Origin: an uncultured Lachnospiraceae bacterium | GTDB lineage: Bacteria > Bacillota > Clostridia > Lachnospirales > Lachnospiraceae | Assembly: GCA_910578795.1 (NCBI GenBank) | Contig: CAJTSD010000010.1 | Coordinates: forward strand, 1-64,000 | Direction: 5' to 3' | Length of the DNA stretch: 64,000 nt | Part shown: positions 50,267-57,964 of the stretch, in pieces | How the letters are laid out: each line of letters begins with the position of its first letter | Position numbering within the stretch: position 1 is the stretch's first letter | Program-made: the position numbers and the translations under genes | Notes under the pieces: generated by a model | What the model was told of the DNA's origin: nothing | The model's database searches: none | What the model saw: only the letters and a program-made list of their open reading frames with translations

Positions 50267-50733
50267 AATTAAAAAACATGAAACGAAGCGAGGATACTGA
50301 ACAGATAAAGGTAATCCGCTGGGCAGCAGCGGCAGAATGCAGGTATCCGGAATTAAAATGGCTGCACCACATACCAAACGGAGGCACGCGGAATAGCCAG
50401 GAAGCGATAAAGCTGAAAAACATGGGGGTAAAACCGGGAATATCAGACCTGCATTTTCCCTTCCCGCATGGAAGATACCACGGGCTGTACATAGAAATGA
50501 AATACGGAAAGAATGTAACCACGCAGAAACAGTCAGAGTTCCTGTGTGACATGTGCGATGCAAGGCATTGTGTAGCAGTCTGCCATGATGCACAGTCGGC
50601 AATAAAGTTAATAGAGGAGTATATAAACCTTCCGGAGAATGGCTTAGTCGATCCGGATGAACTGGAAAAAAGCAGTTACCACTTTGACGATGACGGCATC
50701 TGCCACATACAGTCGCTTGATCCTTTTGCCTGA
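50263..50733 (+). CDS. VRR-NUC domain nuclease
   Basis: A 156-residue protein matching phage VRR-NUC nucleases: EDTEQIKVIRWAAAAECRYP, HIPNGGTRNSQEAIKLKNMG, KPGISDLHFPFP (Asp of the PD-ExK core) and GLYIEMKYG (ExK). These often act on branched DNA during phage replication and recombination. The C-terminal 40 residues are acidic. Confidence 0.85.
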   Translation: MKLKNMKRSEDTEQIKVIRWAAAAECRYPELKWLHHIPNGGTRNSQEAIKLKNMGVKPGISDLHFPFPHGRYHGLYIEMKYGKNVTTQKQSEFLCDMCDARHCVAVCHDAQSAIKLIEEYINLPENGLVDPDELEKSSYHFDDDGICHIQSLDPFA

Positions 50734-50777
50734 AAAGGATTTATATATCACGAAACAATAAAAAAGCAATAAAGAGT

Positions 50778-50803
50778 CTCCGGATCCTGCTGTGGTCCGG
50801 AGG
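50778..50803 (+). promoter_or_regulatory. Repeated leader hairpin, copy 1
   Basis: CTCCGGA...TCCGGAG with an additional CC/GG pair, just before the ribosome site GGAAAGGAG of the PcfK-like gene. The identical 26 bases occur at 54611-54636 before another early gene. Confidence 0.8.
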
Positions 50804-50819
50804 GAAAGGAGTACGGGAT

Positions 50820-51320
50820 ATGTTTGAAATATTCGGGGAAATGGATTCCGCAGAGGAAATCAATAAAACCGCGGAGGGATTAAAAAACGAAGGCGATAAT
50901 GAGAACCTTCTGAAGCTTGCACAGGAGAACGGCATTGACGCCGCATTTGCCCAGATGTATTATGCAGGTGAAACAGAAAGCCTTTGCGACGCCGCAACTG
51001 CGGCAATCGGAAAAACAGAGGCGGAGGCAGCAGAGCTGAAGCCGGTTGAAATTATGGCTGACTGGGTGGAATATATCAAGGCATCGTGTCTTAACAATGA
51101 GGAGCTTGCGCTTGCTGTCCGCAGGAAGGGAAAAAGCCTGAAGGGATGCATCGGTCACCTGCTCCGGTGGTCTTTCAATGCACGCTATAAGGTGGACAAA
51201 GACATCATTAAGGCAGCGGGGATCAGCGCCGCGTCAGTGGAAATGGGAATACCCGGAATGGGACGCGCAAAAAAACTAATAAAGGAATACTATCTGAAAC
51301 AGGGAGGCGGAGAAAAATGA
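50820..51320 (+). CDS. PcfK-like phage protein, possible AcrIIA9 relative
   Basis: The 166 residues carry a core resembling PcfK-like proteins: LAVRRKGKSLKGCIGHLLRW, SFNARYKVDKDIIKAAGISA, and a terminal helix. It overlaps the next gene, a PcfJ-like protein, by four bases, and the PcfK-PcfJ order is known from conjugative plasmids and Firmicutes phages. AcrIIA9, a Cas9 inhibitor, belongs to the PcfK-like group, so inhibition of CRISPR is a possibility but not shown. The start follows the repeated hairpin and GGAAAGGAG. Confidence 0.6.
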   Translation: MFEIFGEMDSAEEINKTAEGLKNEGDNENLLKLAQENGIDAAFAQMYYAGETESLCDAATAAIGKTEAEAAELKPVEIMADWVEYIKASCLNNEELALAVRRKGKSLKGCIGHLLRWSFNARYKVDKDIIKAAGISAASVEMGIPGMGRAKKLIKEYYLKQGGGEK

Positions 51321-53428
51321 GGAAAGCGGGACTTCTTGACCAAAAACCCATGACGGCGACGCGCAGGATGCTTGAAACGGCAAAAAACGACACCGGCACG
51401 GTAAAATATGCACAGTTCACATATTCCCCGAGCCGTAAATACACGGAATATGAATCGCGGTATTATTTCAGAGCGGCGCCGTCCGCACTGCAGGGGATAC
51501 TCGAAGTGGACCTGTTTACGAGAAAGGACCTTGCGGAAGGAAGAAAAGAACCGCGTTTCCGGATATTCCTTGATTACGAAAATAAGGATTTCATAAGCTG
51601 GAATGTCACGGAGCAAAAATGGAGCAGGGCAAAAATAGACATGATTGATGCGGGCGATGAACGGTACCTGTATTCCTACCGGGGAAGGAATTACGCGGCG
51701 GAAACCACGCGGAAGCTTGTGAACAGGCATCTTGGGACCGGAAACATGCAGGACGTGGAGACGGCGGTGTTTGAGTTCCAGCTGCGCGTAAGAAAGGAAG
51801 AGCTGAAAAGCCGGCACAGGCTTGTAACGGATGCAATTGATGCATACATGGACACAGTGCCCGGCAGGCTTCCCGCGGACTGGATGCGGTTTATTAACAG
51901 GCGTGTGCTGGAAAAAGGCCACTGTATCCTGTATGACGCGCAGAGCGGTACCGGATACTGCACATGCTGCAGGCTCCATGTGCGCGTGCCCGGCACCGTG
52001 CGCCACAATATGCCCGGAAAATGCACGTGCGGCAGCAGGATTACATATAAAAGATGGAAAATGCAGAAGCACATCACATACGACACAAAGGCGTCGCTGG
52101 TACAGAAATGCACGGACGGGCGGAGCTTCGTATACAGGCAGTTCGATGTCAGCATGAAAGCGGAGCGCGAAAAAGGATACATTCCCGAAATAACATTCCA
52201 TGAGAATTACAGAAAGCTGTTTGCAATTACGGACGGCAGGGGGCCGCTGCGGGAAACAGTGTCATGTGAATGGGGCTCTTTCAGGCAGACAGGTGTGGTC
52301 AGGTGGTGTGGAGAAGGAACGATAAACCGCGGCTACGGTTACGGCTACAGCGCATATGCGAGGAGCGTGCTGTACACATCAAACCTCAAAAAAACGTTAA
52401 AGGGCACAAAGCTGCAGCATGTCCCCGCAGCTGAAATCATAAAAGGCATTGAAAAAGTAAACGCTATTGCGGTTTTTGGAGACATGGGAATGGGCTTTCC
52501 CTATGAAGCATTCTGGAAAATGGGGCTGAAACGTTTTGTACTTGAACGTGCAGAACGGGACGGCGCGAACGGGCTTGTACATACCGACACGGATGCCCGG
52601 AAACCCTGGCAGTATCTGGGAATAACAAAAGAAGCCATGAGGCAGGCGGTAAGGCTTAACGCCACCGGCCAGCAGCTGCGGATTATACAGCGCGCAGCGG
52701 AAGCAGGGGTAAAGCTTGAAGATGGGCAGATCCTGTGGCTGGATAAAAACGTCGGCGTGAGCGTGCTGATGAAATACTTTTCACTCCACACGCCGCACAG
52801 GATAATCCGGTACATGAAGGAAAACGCGGGAATACCGGAGGAAGGCGACGCCGGAAAGGAAAAGCTGCACCTGTGGGAAGATTACCTTGACACTGCAGGG
52901 CAGCTGCACTGGAACCTGGGCGACAGGGACGTGTTCTTCCCCCAGAATATACAGAGGGCGCATGATGAGGCAGCGAATGTGTTTATGCTCGAAAAGGAAA
53001 AAGAAGACGCGGAAAAAATGAAGCGCAGCGACCTTATAATGCACGGGCATGCAAAAAAGATAAAGAAAGTGTTCTGCTACAGGGACAAAAAATATATGAT
53101 AAAAGTCCCGGGACGCTACCTTGATTTCCAAAAAGAAGGGCAGGCGCAGCATAACTGCGTGGCGACATACTACGAAAAGGCATTAAAAGCCGAATGCATT
53201 ATACTGTTTATCCGGAGACGGACGGAACCGGACAAACAGTTCTGCACGGTGGAAATCCAAAACACCGGCGGCAGGTTCAGGATAATGCAGAACCGGACGG
53301 CATACAACGAACCTGCGCCGCAGGATGCGCAGGAATTCATGCAGAAAGCAGTAAAAGCAGCACAAAAAATAGCAGACAGAATGCCGGCAGAAGAAAAAAC
53401 GGAAATCCGCATTCAGACAGCGGTATAG
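51317..53428 (+). CDS. PcfJ-like phage protein
   Basis: A 703-residue protein. Near residues 213-240 a zinc-ribbon pattern is visible: GYCTCCRLHV then KCTCGSRITYK. The PcfJ core lies at about 595-665: YLDFQKEGQAQHNCVATYYE, IILFIRRRTEPDKQFCTVEI and RIMQNRTAYNEPAP. PcfJ-like proteins occur in conjugative plasmids (pCF10) and phages; their function is unknown. It follows the PcfK-like gene by a four-base overlap and ends with TAG. Confidence 0.78.
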   Translation: MRKAGLLDQKPMTATRRMLETAKNDTGTVKYAQFTYSPSRKYTEYESRYYFRAAPSALQGILEVDLFTRKDLAEGRKEPRFRIFLDYENKDFISWNVTEQKWSRAKIDMIDAGDERYLYSYRGRNYAAETTRKLVNRHLGTGNMQDVETAVFEFQLRVRKEELKSRHRLVTDAIDAYMDTVPGRLPADWMRFINRRVLEKGHCILYDAQSGTGYCTCCRLHVRVPGTVRHNMPGKCTCGSRITYKRWKMQKHITYDTKASLVQKCTDGRSFVYRQFDVSMKAEREKGYIPEITFHENYRKLFAITDGRGPLRETVSCEWGSFRQTGVVRWCGEGTINRGYGYGYSAYARSVLYTSNLKKTLKGTKLQHVPAAEIIKGIEKVNAIAVFGDMGMGFPYEAFWKMGLKRFVLERAERDGANGLVHTDTDARKPWQYLGITKEAMRQAVRLNATGQQLRIIQRAAEAGVKLEDGQILWLDKNVGVSVLMKYFSLHTPHRIIRYMKENAGIPEEGDAGKEKLHLWEDYLDTAGQLHWNLGDRDVFFPQNIQRAHDEAANVFMLEKEKEDAEKMKRSDLIMHGHAKKIKKVFCYRDKKYMIKVPGRYLDFQKEGQAQHNCVATYYEKALKAECIILFIRRRTEPDKQFCTVEIQNTGGRFRIMQNRTAYNEPAPQDAQEFMQKAVKAAQKIADRMPAEEKTEIRIQTAV

Positions 53429-53437
53429 GAGGAATAT

Positions 53438-54586
53438 ATGGAGCAGTTAACATTAAGCCTTGACGACTACGCTGAGGTAAAGCACAAAATAAAGGAAAAG
53501 CTAAACGAAACGGTCTACAATTTTATTATAATCGGCTATTATCTCAAGCAGGTAAGGGACAGCGGGGCATTCCGCAAAGACGGATACAGAAGCATGGAGG
53601 AATTTGCCCGCGCCGAATACGGGCTTTCGGCAGGTACGGCAAGCCGTTTCATGGACATCAACACGGAGTTTTCAAAGGACGGAAACAGCGTTGAAATAAA
53701 GGATGAATACCGCGGATTCGCGTACAGCAAGCTTCAGGAGATGCTTACCGTAATGCCGGAGGACAGGGAGCTGGTAACGGAGCATACGACCGTGCAGCAG
53801 ATACGGGAGATAAAACAGGCGGAAAAAGAGGAAAAGCAGTCGGACAGGGAGAGGGAGCAGAAAAACATGCCCCTGATGCAGATGGCGGCGCCGGACAACC
53901 TGCCAAAGAAAACAGAGGAAGAAACAGGGAATGAGACGGAGCCGTCAGCCCCGCCGGATCCTTTCAGGGATATAATGACAGATTTTTGGAAAGAAAACGC
54001 GGAACTGTACAGTAAAGCATTATCAGGAATGCTGACGCCTGAAATCGCGGCAGAGGAAATCTGCCCTTCCGGCAGCAGGACATACAGAAAAGGCACAAAC
54101 ATGCTGTTCTTCTATGATTTTGACAGGGGATTAAAGCTGAGAAGCTATACAGACGGAAAACCTGTTATTACGGCGTACACATATCAGGAGCTTTTGGAAA
54201 AAACAGCGGGCATGGACACTGCACCTGTAAAGGAGAAGGATGGACATCAGCCGGAAAATGCGGTTGCGACGCCGCAATATGGACAGGCAGAAAATGCGGC
54301 AAACAATGAAGCTGCTGAAGAAACACAGGCAGAAAAGGACACAGTAATCGACGGGGAATACAGGGAGCTTGAAAGCGGAAGAAAAAAAGACGGCGAAAAG
54401 AGTGCGGACGGACAGCAGGCAGGGTATATGGATGAAGAGATTAAACATGCAATAGATTATTTTGACACAGAGCATTCACGCATGGCCGGGCTCGGACAGG
54501 ACAGCGCGAAAAGAAGAAATTACAAAATAGCGCTTGAATGCATACGCAGGTGTTACAAATCCATAGCAGAAGAGATGGATTATTAA
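53438..54586 (+). CDS. Phage DNA-binding-like protein with long polar linker
   Basis: ATG 53438 follows AGGAGG. Residues 1-110 resemble the helical N-terminal part of phage proteins of the DUF3102/ParB-like kind: NFIIIGYYLKQVRDSGAFRK, MEEFARAEYGLSAGTASRFM and SKLQEMLTVMPEDRELVTEH. A charged middle, a compact domain near 180-260 (YRKGTNMLFFYDFDRGLKLR), a second polar linker and a helical end follow. A role in replication or partition is possible; I do not assign it. Confidence 0.6.
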   Translation: MEQLTLSLDDYAEVKHKIKEKLNETVYNFIIIGYYLKQVRDSGAFRKDGYRSMEEFARAEYGLSAGTASRFMDINTEFSKDGNSVEIKDEYRGFAYSKLQEMLTVMPEDRELVTEHTTVQQIREIKQAEKEEKQSDREREQKNMPLMQMAAPDNLPKKTEEETGNETEPSAPPDPFRDIMTDFWKENAELYSKALSGMLTPEIAAEEICPSGSRTYRKGTNMLFFYDFDRGLKLRSYTDGKPVITAYTYQELLEKTAGMDTAPVKEKDGHQPENAVATPQYGQAENAANNEAAEETQAEKDTVIDGEYRELESGRKKDGEKSADGQQAGYMDEEIKHAIDYFDTEHSRMAGLGQDSAKRRNYKIALECIRRCYKSIAEEMDY

Positions 54587-54610
54587 CTGATAACAGACAG
54601 ATAATGCAGC

Positions 54611-54636
54611 CTCCGGATCCTGCTGTGGTCCGGAGG
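54611..54636 (+). promoter_or_regulatory. Repeated leader hairpin, copy 2
   Basis: Exact copy of 50778-50803, again just before the ribosome site (AAAAGGAGAGG) of a phage gene. Confidence 0.8.
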
Positions 54637-54659
54637 AAAAAGGAGAGGGGTGAAGCAAA

Positions 54660-55058
54660 ATGAACATAAAGGATTTCAAGAAGGGTCAGACTGTTTATAT
54701 TCTTGATATACACAAAGGCCGGAATACGGAACCGACAATATACAAAGCCGTTGTGGACAGCGCTGGGAGAAAATATGTCACAACAGACAGAGGCGGAAAA
54801 TATGAAACTTCCAACGATGAATACAGTCTGACTGAACATACCGGCTGTGGCAGCAGGACATATCTCTGCCCAAGCATGGAATATGCACAACTGTATATTG
54901 AGCGTGAGGAACTGAAAATGTGGCTTTATAATATGCCGCACCTGAACAGGAAATATACACTGGATCAGCTCAGGAAGGTAAAGGAGATACTGGACGGAGA
55001 AATAAACAAAGGAGCTGACAGCCAATGCACATATCAAAACACGCCAGGCAGCGCATGA
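54660..55058 (+). CDS. Early phage protein of unknown function
   Basis: The 132 residues begin MNIKDFKKGQTVYILDIHKG, a KOW-like beta-rich opening, followed by YKAVVDSAGRKYVTTDRGGK and a C-terminal helix with MWLYNMPHLNRKYTLDQLRK. Its transcript begins with the repeated hairpin. The last 34 bases overlap the interrupted gene that follows. Confidence 0.6.
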   Translation: MNIKDFKKGQTVYILDIHKGRNTEPTIYKAVVDSAGRKYVTTDRGGKYETSNDEYSLTEHTGCGSRTYLCPSMEYAQLYIEREELKMWLYNMPHLNRKYTLDQLRKVKEILDGEINKGADSQCTYQNTPGSA

Positions 55059-55312
55059 AAGAACGCTGCGGATTTAATAAAAAATCGCAGGAACGCATGT
55101 CGAAGAAAGCGCTTGAGTGCGGAATAACCCACGCATAGACCAAAGGCAGGCTGAACAAATGGATAACAAGCCTGTTCTTCAAAAATACCAATGCGAACAA
55201 TATACGGATATACGGCGACAATGCATATATATTTTGTAGAGAAACACTTGTCACTGTCATTCCCGTTCCCGCTAATATAAAGAAAGACATGGACAAAATG
55301 ATAAGGAGATGA
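55025..55312 (+). pseudogene. Phage gene interrupted by an in-frame TAG
   Basis: From ATG 55025 the frame reads MHISKHARQRMKERCGFNKK and continues to GITHA, then TAG at 55136-55138 (codon 38). Without any shift it goes on TKGRLNKWITSLFFKNTNAN, then NIRIYGDNAYIFCRETLVTV to TGA 55310-55312. The two halves form one continuous protein of about 95 residues of a small family common in Firmicutes phages (SKHA..R..ER.G...K...G...S.TKGRL). So the gene carries a nonsense mutation, or TAG is read through. Other genes of this phage end with TAG. Confidence 0.75.
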
Positions 55313-55317
55313 AAAAG

Positions 55318-55845
55318 ATGCTGCGACCGGCACAACTATATGAAGCAGAGCTTCAGGAAGAAAACATTAAATCATGGTACAAACCGGAAAACATATACTG
55401 GCATGGAAGGGCAGGCGATAGCACGTTGGAGCTGACTGATGATAATTACGACCGTCACTGTTTTGTATCGGTTGATAAAGACGACAATATCATTGGATAC
55501 ATAAGCTATCACATTGACTGGACTGCAATGTCCGCCGACAGGTTCGGCATCATCAGTTTCAGAAAAGGCAGCATGGAATTTGCCAAAGACCTGTATAAAG
55601 TGGTATGTGACCTTTTTGAGGTCTACCACATGAACAGAATATCGTGGGGCGCCTACGAGGATAATCCGGCAGTAAGAGGATACCGCAATTTTATCAAAAA
55701 GCATGGCGGAAGGGAATGCGGGCATTACAGACAAGTTGTAAAGCTTCAGGACGGAAAGCTGCATGACAGCGTTTCATTCGAGATACTGGCAGCAGAGTTT
55801 GTCAGAAAAAACAAAATACAAGGTCGAAAACTAAATAATAAATAA
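55318..55845 (+). CDS. GNAT-fold acetyltransferase-like protein
   Basis: ATG 55318 lies nine bases after AAGGAG; the ATG at 55309 is too close. The 175 residues have GNAT features: strand pairs FVSVDKDDNIIGYISYHIDW, FGIISFRKGSMEFAKDLYKV, and MNRISWGAYEDNPAVRGYRN then FIKKHGGRECG, the acetyl-CoA helix region. Phage GNAT-like proteins often lack a known substrate. It is the last gene before the recombinase block. Confidence 0.7.
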   Translation: MLRPAQLYEAELQEENIKSWYKPENIYWHGRAGDSTLELTDDNYDRHCFVSVDKDDNIIGYISYHIDWTAMSADRFGIISFRKGSMEFAKDLYKVVCDLFEVYHMNRISWGAYEDNPAVRGYRNFIKKHGGRECGHYRQVVKLQDGKLHDSVSFEILAAEFVRKNKIQGRKLNNK

Positions 55846-55849
55846 AAAA

Positions 55850-55886
55850 ATAAGTGACAGCACCGGCCAAAGTACCTGTCACTTAT
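55850..55886. repeat. Inverted repeat IR1 (leftward terminator-like)
   Basis: ATAAGTGACAG (55850-55860) and CTGTCACTTAT (55876-55886) are perfect 11-bp arms. On the minus strand the stem is followed by a T-rich run, so it would stop leftward transcription; on the plus strand there is no T run. Confidence 0.7.
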
Positions 55887-55894
55887 CACAAATC

Positions 55895-55931
55895 GTCTAA
55901 GAAAAGTATATCACTTTAATGTTTCTTAGAC
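55895..55931. repeat. Inverted repeat IR2 before the second recombinase
   Basis: GTCTAAGAAA (55895-55904) and TTTCTTAGAC (55922-55931) are perfect 10-bp arms around 17 bases, eight bases after IR1 and ending 37 bases before the recombinase start. It could be a recombinase site, an operator or a terminator (a T-rich stretch follows at 55938). Confidence 0.7.
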
Positions 55932-55967
55932 AAGTAAAATTTTTTACCGGCAGCAGGAGGGAAGACG

Positions 55968-56984
55968 ATGAACACAAAAGAAAGAGTAAGAAATAATATA
56001 CTTGTTGGGATGAAAATGCACCTTGATATATGCACAATGGCAGTACTGGATGCAGTTATAGTGAAAGCAGTGCAGAATGTGGAGATAACAGAAACATCCA
56101 CTCTTCCGGCGACGTTTGATGATACAAACAGATATATAATGAGTCTGTTTGACACAAAGAAAGCTCCGAAACTAAGCCCGAAAACAGTGGAATATTACAA
56201 AAGCACCCTGAATGAGTTCGTGGCACTTATAAATAAGCCGCTTAACAAAATCAGTGAGTCGGACGTTGAGTATTATTTGTTAACCAAGAAACCAAGCAAC
56301 ACAAACGCATCGCTGAACAATCTCCGCCGCAACCTGTCAGCGTTCTTTAACTGGATGCGGAAAGAGAAGATAATAAGCGAAAATCCCTGCGACGGAATAG
56401 AGCCATACGCGGCAGTCGAAAGACCGATTGACCATATGGAAGCTACGGACGTGGAGAAACTTAAACTTGGGTGTATACATAAACGGGACAGGGCATTGAT
56501 AGAATTTATGAGGTCGACGGCAATAAGGAGAGGAGAAATTCCGCTTGTAAAAGTCTGCGATATAGATTTCAGAAGCGGAAAGCTGATAATATTCAGCGAA
56601 AAGACACAGAAATACAGAACCGTTTTTCTTGATGATGTTGCAATACATTATATACAGGAATATTTAAAAGACAGGGGAATAACAGAGGGCAGCAGGGAAC
56701 CGCTGTTCACATATCTACGGGGAGATAAAACAAAGGCACTGGATGTTGACGGGATATACGCAAGTATAAAAGATATAGCTAAAAGGGCAGGAATGGGCAG
56801 GCGTGTATATCCGCATCTTTTCAGGAAAACGACCGCAACAAACATCTGCAGGCGCGGAGGCAGCGAAGACGCGGCAGGGGAATATCTTGGACATGCTCCA
56901 AGAAATGTAACGGGAAAACATTACACATACAAAGGAGACAGACATATTGAGCAGATATTCCATAATTATGTAGAGGCAGTATGA
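55968..56984 (+). CDS. Second tyrosine recombinase
   Basis: A XerC/D-like recombinase of 338 residues. The core-binding domain is at about 65-150. The catalytic set is Arg in STAIRRGEIPL, HLFRKTTAT (His-x2-Arg), EYLGHAP and Tyr in GKHYTYKG. It is unlike the leftward integrase in length of N-terminus and sequence. It is rightward and sits just before the packaging genes, where many Lachnospiraceae phages keep a second recombinase. Two inverted repeats precede it. Confidence 0.92.
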   Translation: MNTKERVRNNILVGMKMHLDICTMAVLDAVIVKAVQNVEITETSTLPATFDDTNRYIMSLFDTKKAPKLSPKTVEYYKSTLNEFVALINKPLNKISESDVEYYLLTKKPSNTNASLNNLRRNLSAFFNWMRKEKIISENPCDGIEPYAAVERPIDHMEATDVEKLKLGCIHKRDRALIEFMRSTAIRRGEIPLVKVCDIDFRSGKLIIFSEKTQKYRTVFLDDVAIHYIQEYLKDRGITEGSREPLFTYLRGDKTKALDVDGIYASIKDIAKRAGMGRRVYPHLFRKTTATNICRRGGSEDAAGEYLGHAPRNVTGKHYTYKGDRHIEQIFHNYVEAV

Positions 56985-57029
56985 AAATATAAGCAAAACA
57001 TTTTTAAATTCCTAGGACAATTTTGAAAG

Positions 57030-57058
57030 TTGATATTTAAATTAAAACGCGATATACT
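57030..57058 (+). promoter_or_regulatory. Candidate late promoter
   Basis: TTGATA (57030-57035), 17 bp, TATACT (57053-57058). Transcription from about 57065 meets a terminator 25 bases later, before the terminase genes. Confidence 0.6.
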
Positions 57059-57090
57059 ATAAACAGATGTACGAAATAAAAAAAGAGCCT

Positions 57091-57129
57091 AGAGCCGTAT
57101 ATGTAGAAATACATAAGCGGCTCTTTTTA
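57091..57129 (+). terminator. Terminator between late promoter and terS
   Basis: AGAGCCG (57091-57097) pairs with CGGCTCT (57118-57124) around an inner stem TATGT/ACATA, followed by TTTTT. It ends recombinase transcripts and would also stop short RNAs from the promoter at 57030. Confidence 0.82.
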
Positions 57130-57151
57130 TATTAACAGGCAGGTGACGAGA

Positions 57152-57964
57152 ATGGGAAAGAAAAATCCCCTTGTGGACAGGGCGGCAGAGATGTTTCAGG
57201 CAGGAAAGAGCATGGCAGATATTGCAAGGAGCCTTGATATTCCGGACAGTACAGTGCGCAGATGGAAAAACACATATAAATGGGAAACAACTCATCCGAA
57301 CGGCGAACGAAAAAAACGTTCAAAAAGCGGACGTTCGGATAAGTTAAAAATATCAAAAAACGACGGCACAAAACAGACTATGGAAAACAAGGAGCTGACC
57401 GAGCAGGAACGCTTATTTTGCTTGTATTATATCAATTCTTATAATGCCACAATGAGCTATAAAAAAGCATACAAATGCGACTATGAAACGGCCAATAAAA
57501 TAGCATATAGATTGTTGGTAAAAGTTGGTATAAAAAACGAAATCGAACGACTGAAAGAAATCAAGCGGCAGCAGGTGATAATTGAAGAGATAGATATCGT
57601 CGAATTACAGATGCGGATCGCGTTCTCAAATATCGGTGATGTCGTTGACATCAAAAACAATAATATGTCTGTAAAACCGTTCGAAGAAATTGACACACAG
57701 ATGATCCGGGAAGTAAAAAGTACCAAAGACGGAATCGGAATAAAGATGGAGGACAGACAGAAGGCGTTCAACTGGCTTACAAAATATTTCCTGATGCATC
57801 CGGATGACAAATACAAAGCAGAATTTGACCGAAAAAGAGCGGAGGCAGGTAATGCATCAATTGACAAACTTCTTGAGAATATGCAGACACTTGCTGATAT
57901 ATTCCGCGAACCAAAAGAAAACAGATCCTTAGAGGAACTTGAAGGAGAGGAGGACAATGAATAA
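57152..57964 (+). CDS. terS: Terminase small subunit
   Basis: ATG 57152 is preceded by GGTG; a GTG at 57143 is an alternative. The 270 residues start with a homeodomain-like HTH (LVDRAAEMFQAGKSMADIAR then SLDIPDSTVRRWKNTYKW), a polar linker, and a terminase_2 type domain (LTEQERLFCLYYINSYNATM, SYKKAYKC). It recognises the packaging site on phage DNA. TerL starts eight bases inside its end. Confidence 0.88.
   Translation: MGKKNPLVDRAAEMFQAGKSMADIARSLDIPDSTVRRWKNTYKWETTHPNGERKKRSKSGRSDKLKISKNDGTKQTMENKELTEQERLFCLYYINSYNATMSYKKAYKCDYETANKIAYRLLVKVGIKNEIERLKEIKRQQVIIEEIDIVELQMRIAFSNIGDVVDIKNNNMSVKPFEEIDTQMIREVKSTKDGIGIKMEDRQKAFNWLTKYFLMHPDDKYKAEFDRKRAEAGNASIDKLLENMQTLADIFREPKENRSLEELEGEEDNE

Noticed and set aside
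55136..55138. Recoding of TAG as an amino acid throughout the phage
   Set aside because: Several intact phage genes (Rep-like, PcfJ-like, gene at 45947) end in TAG at sensible lengths, so TAG works as a stop. At most this single codon is leaky.
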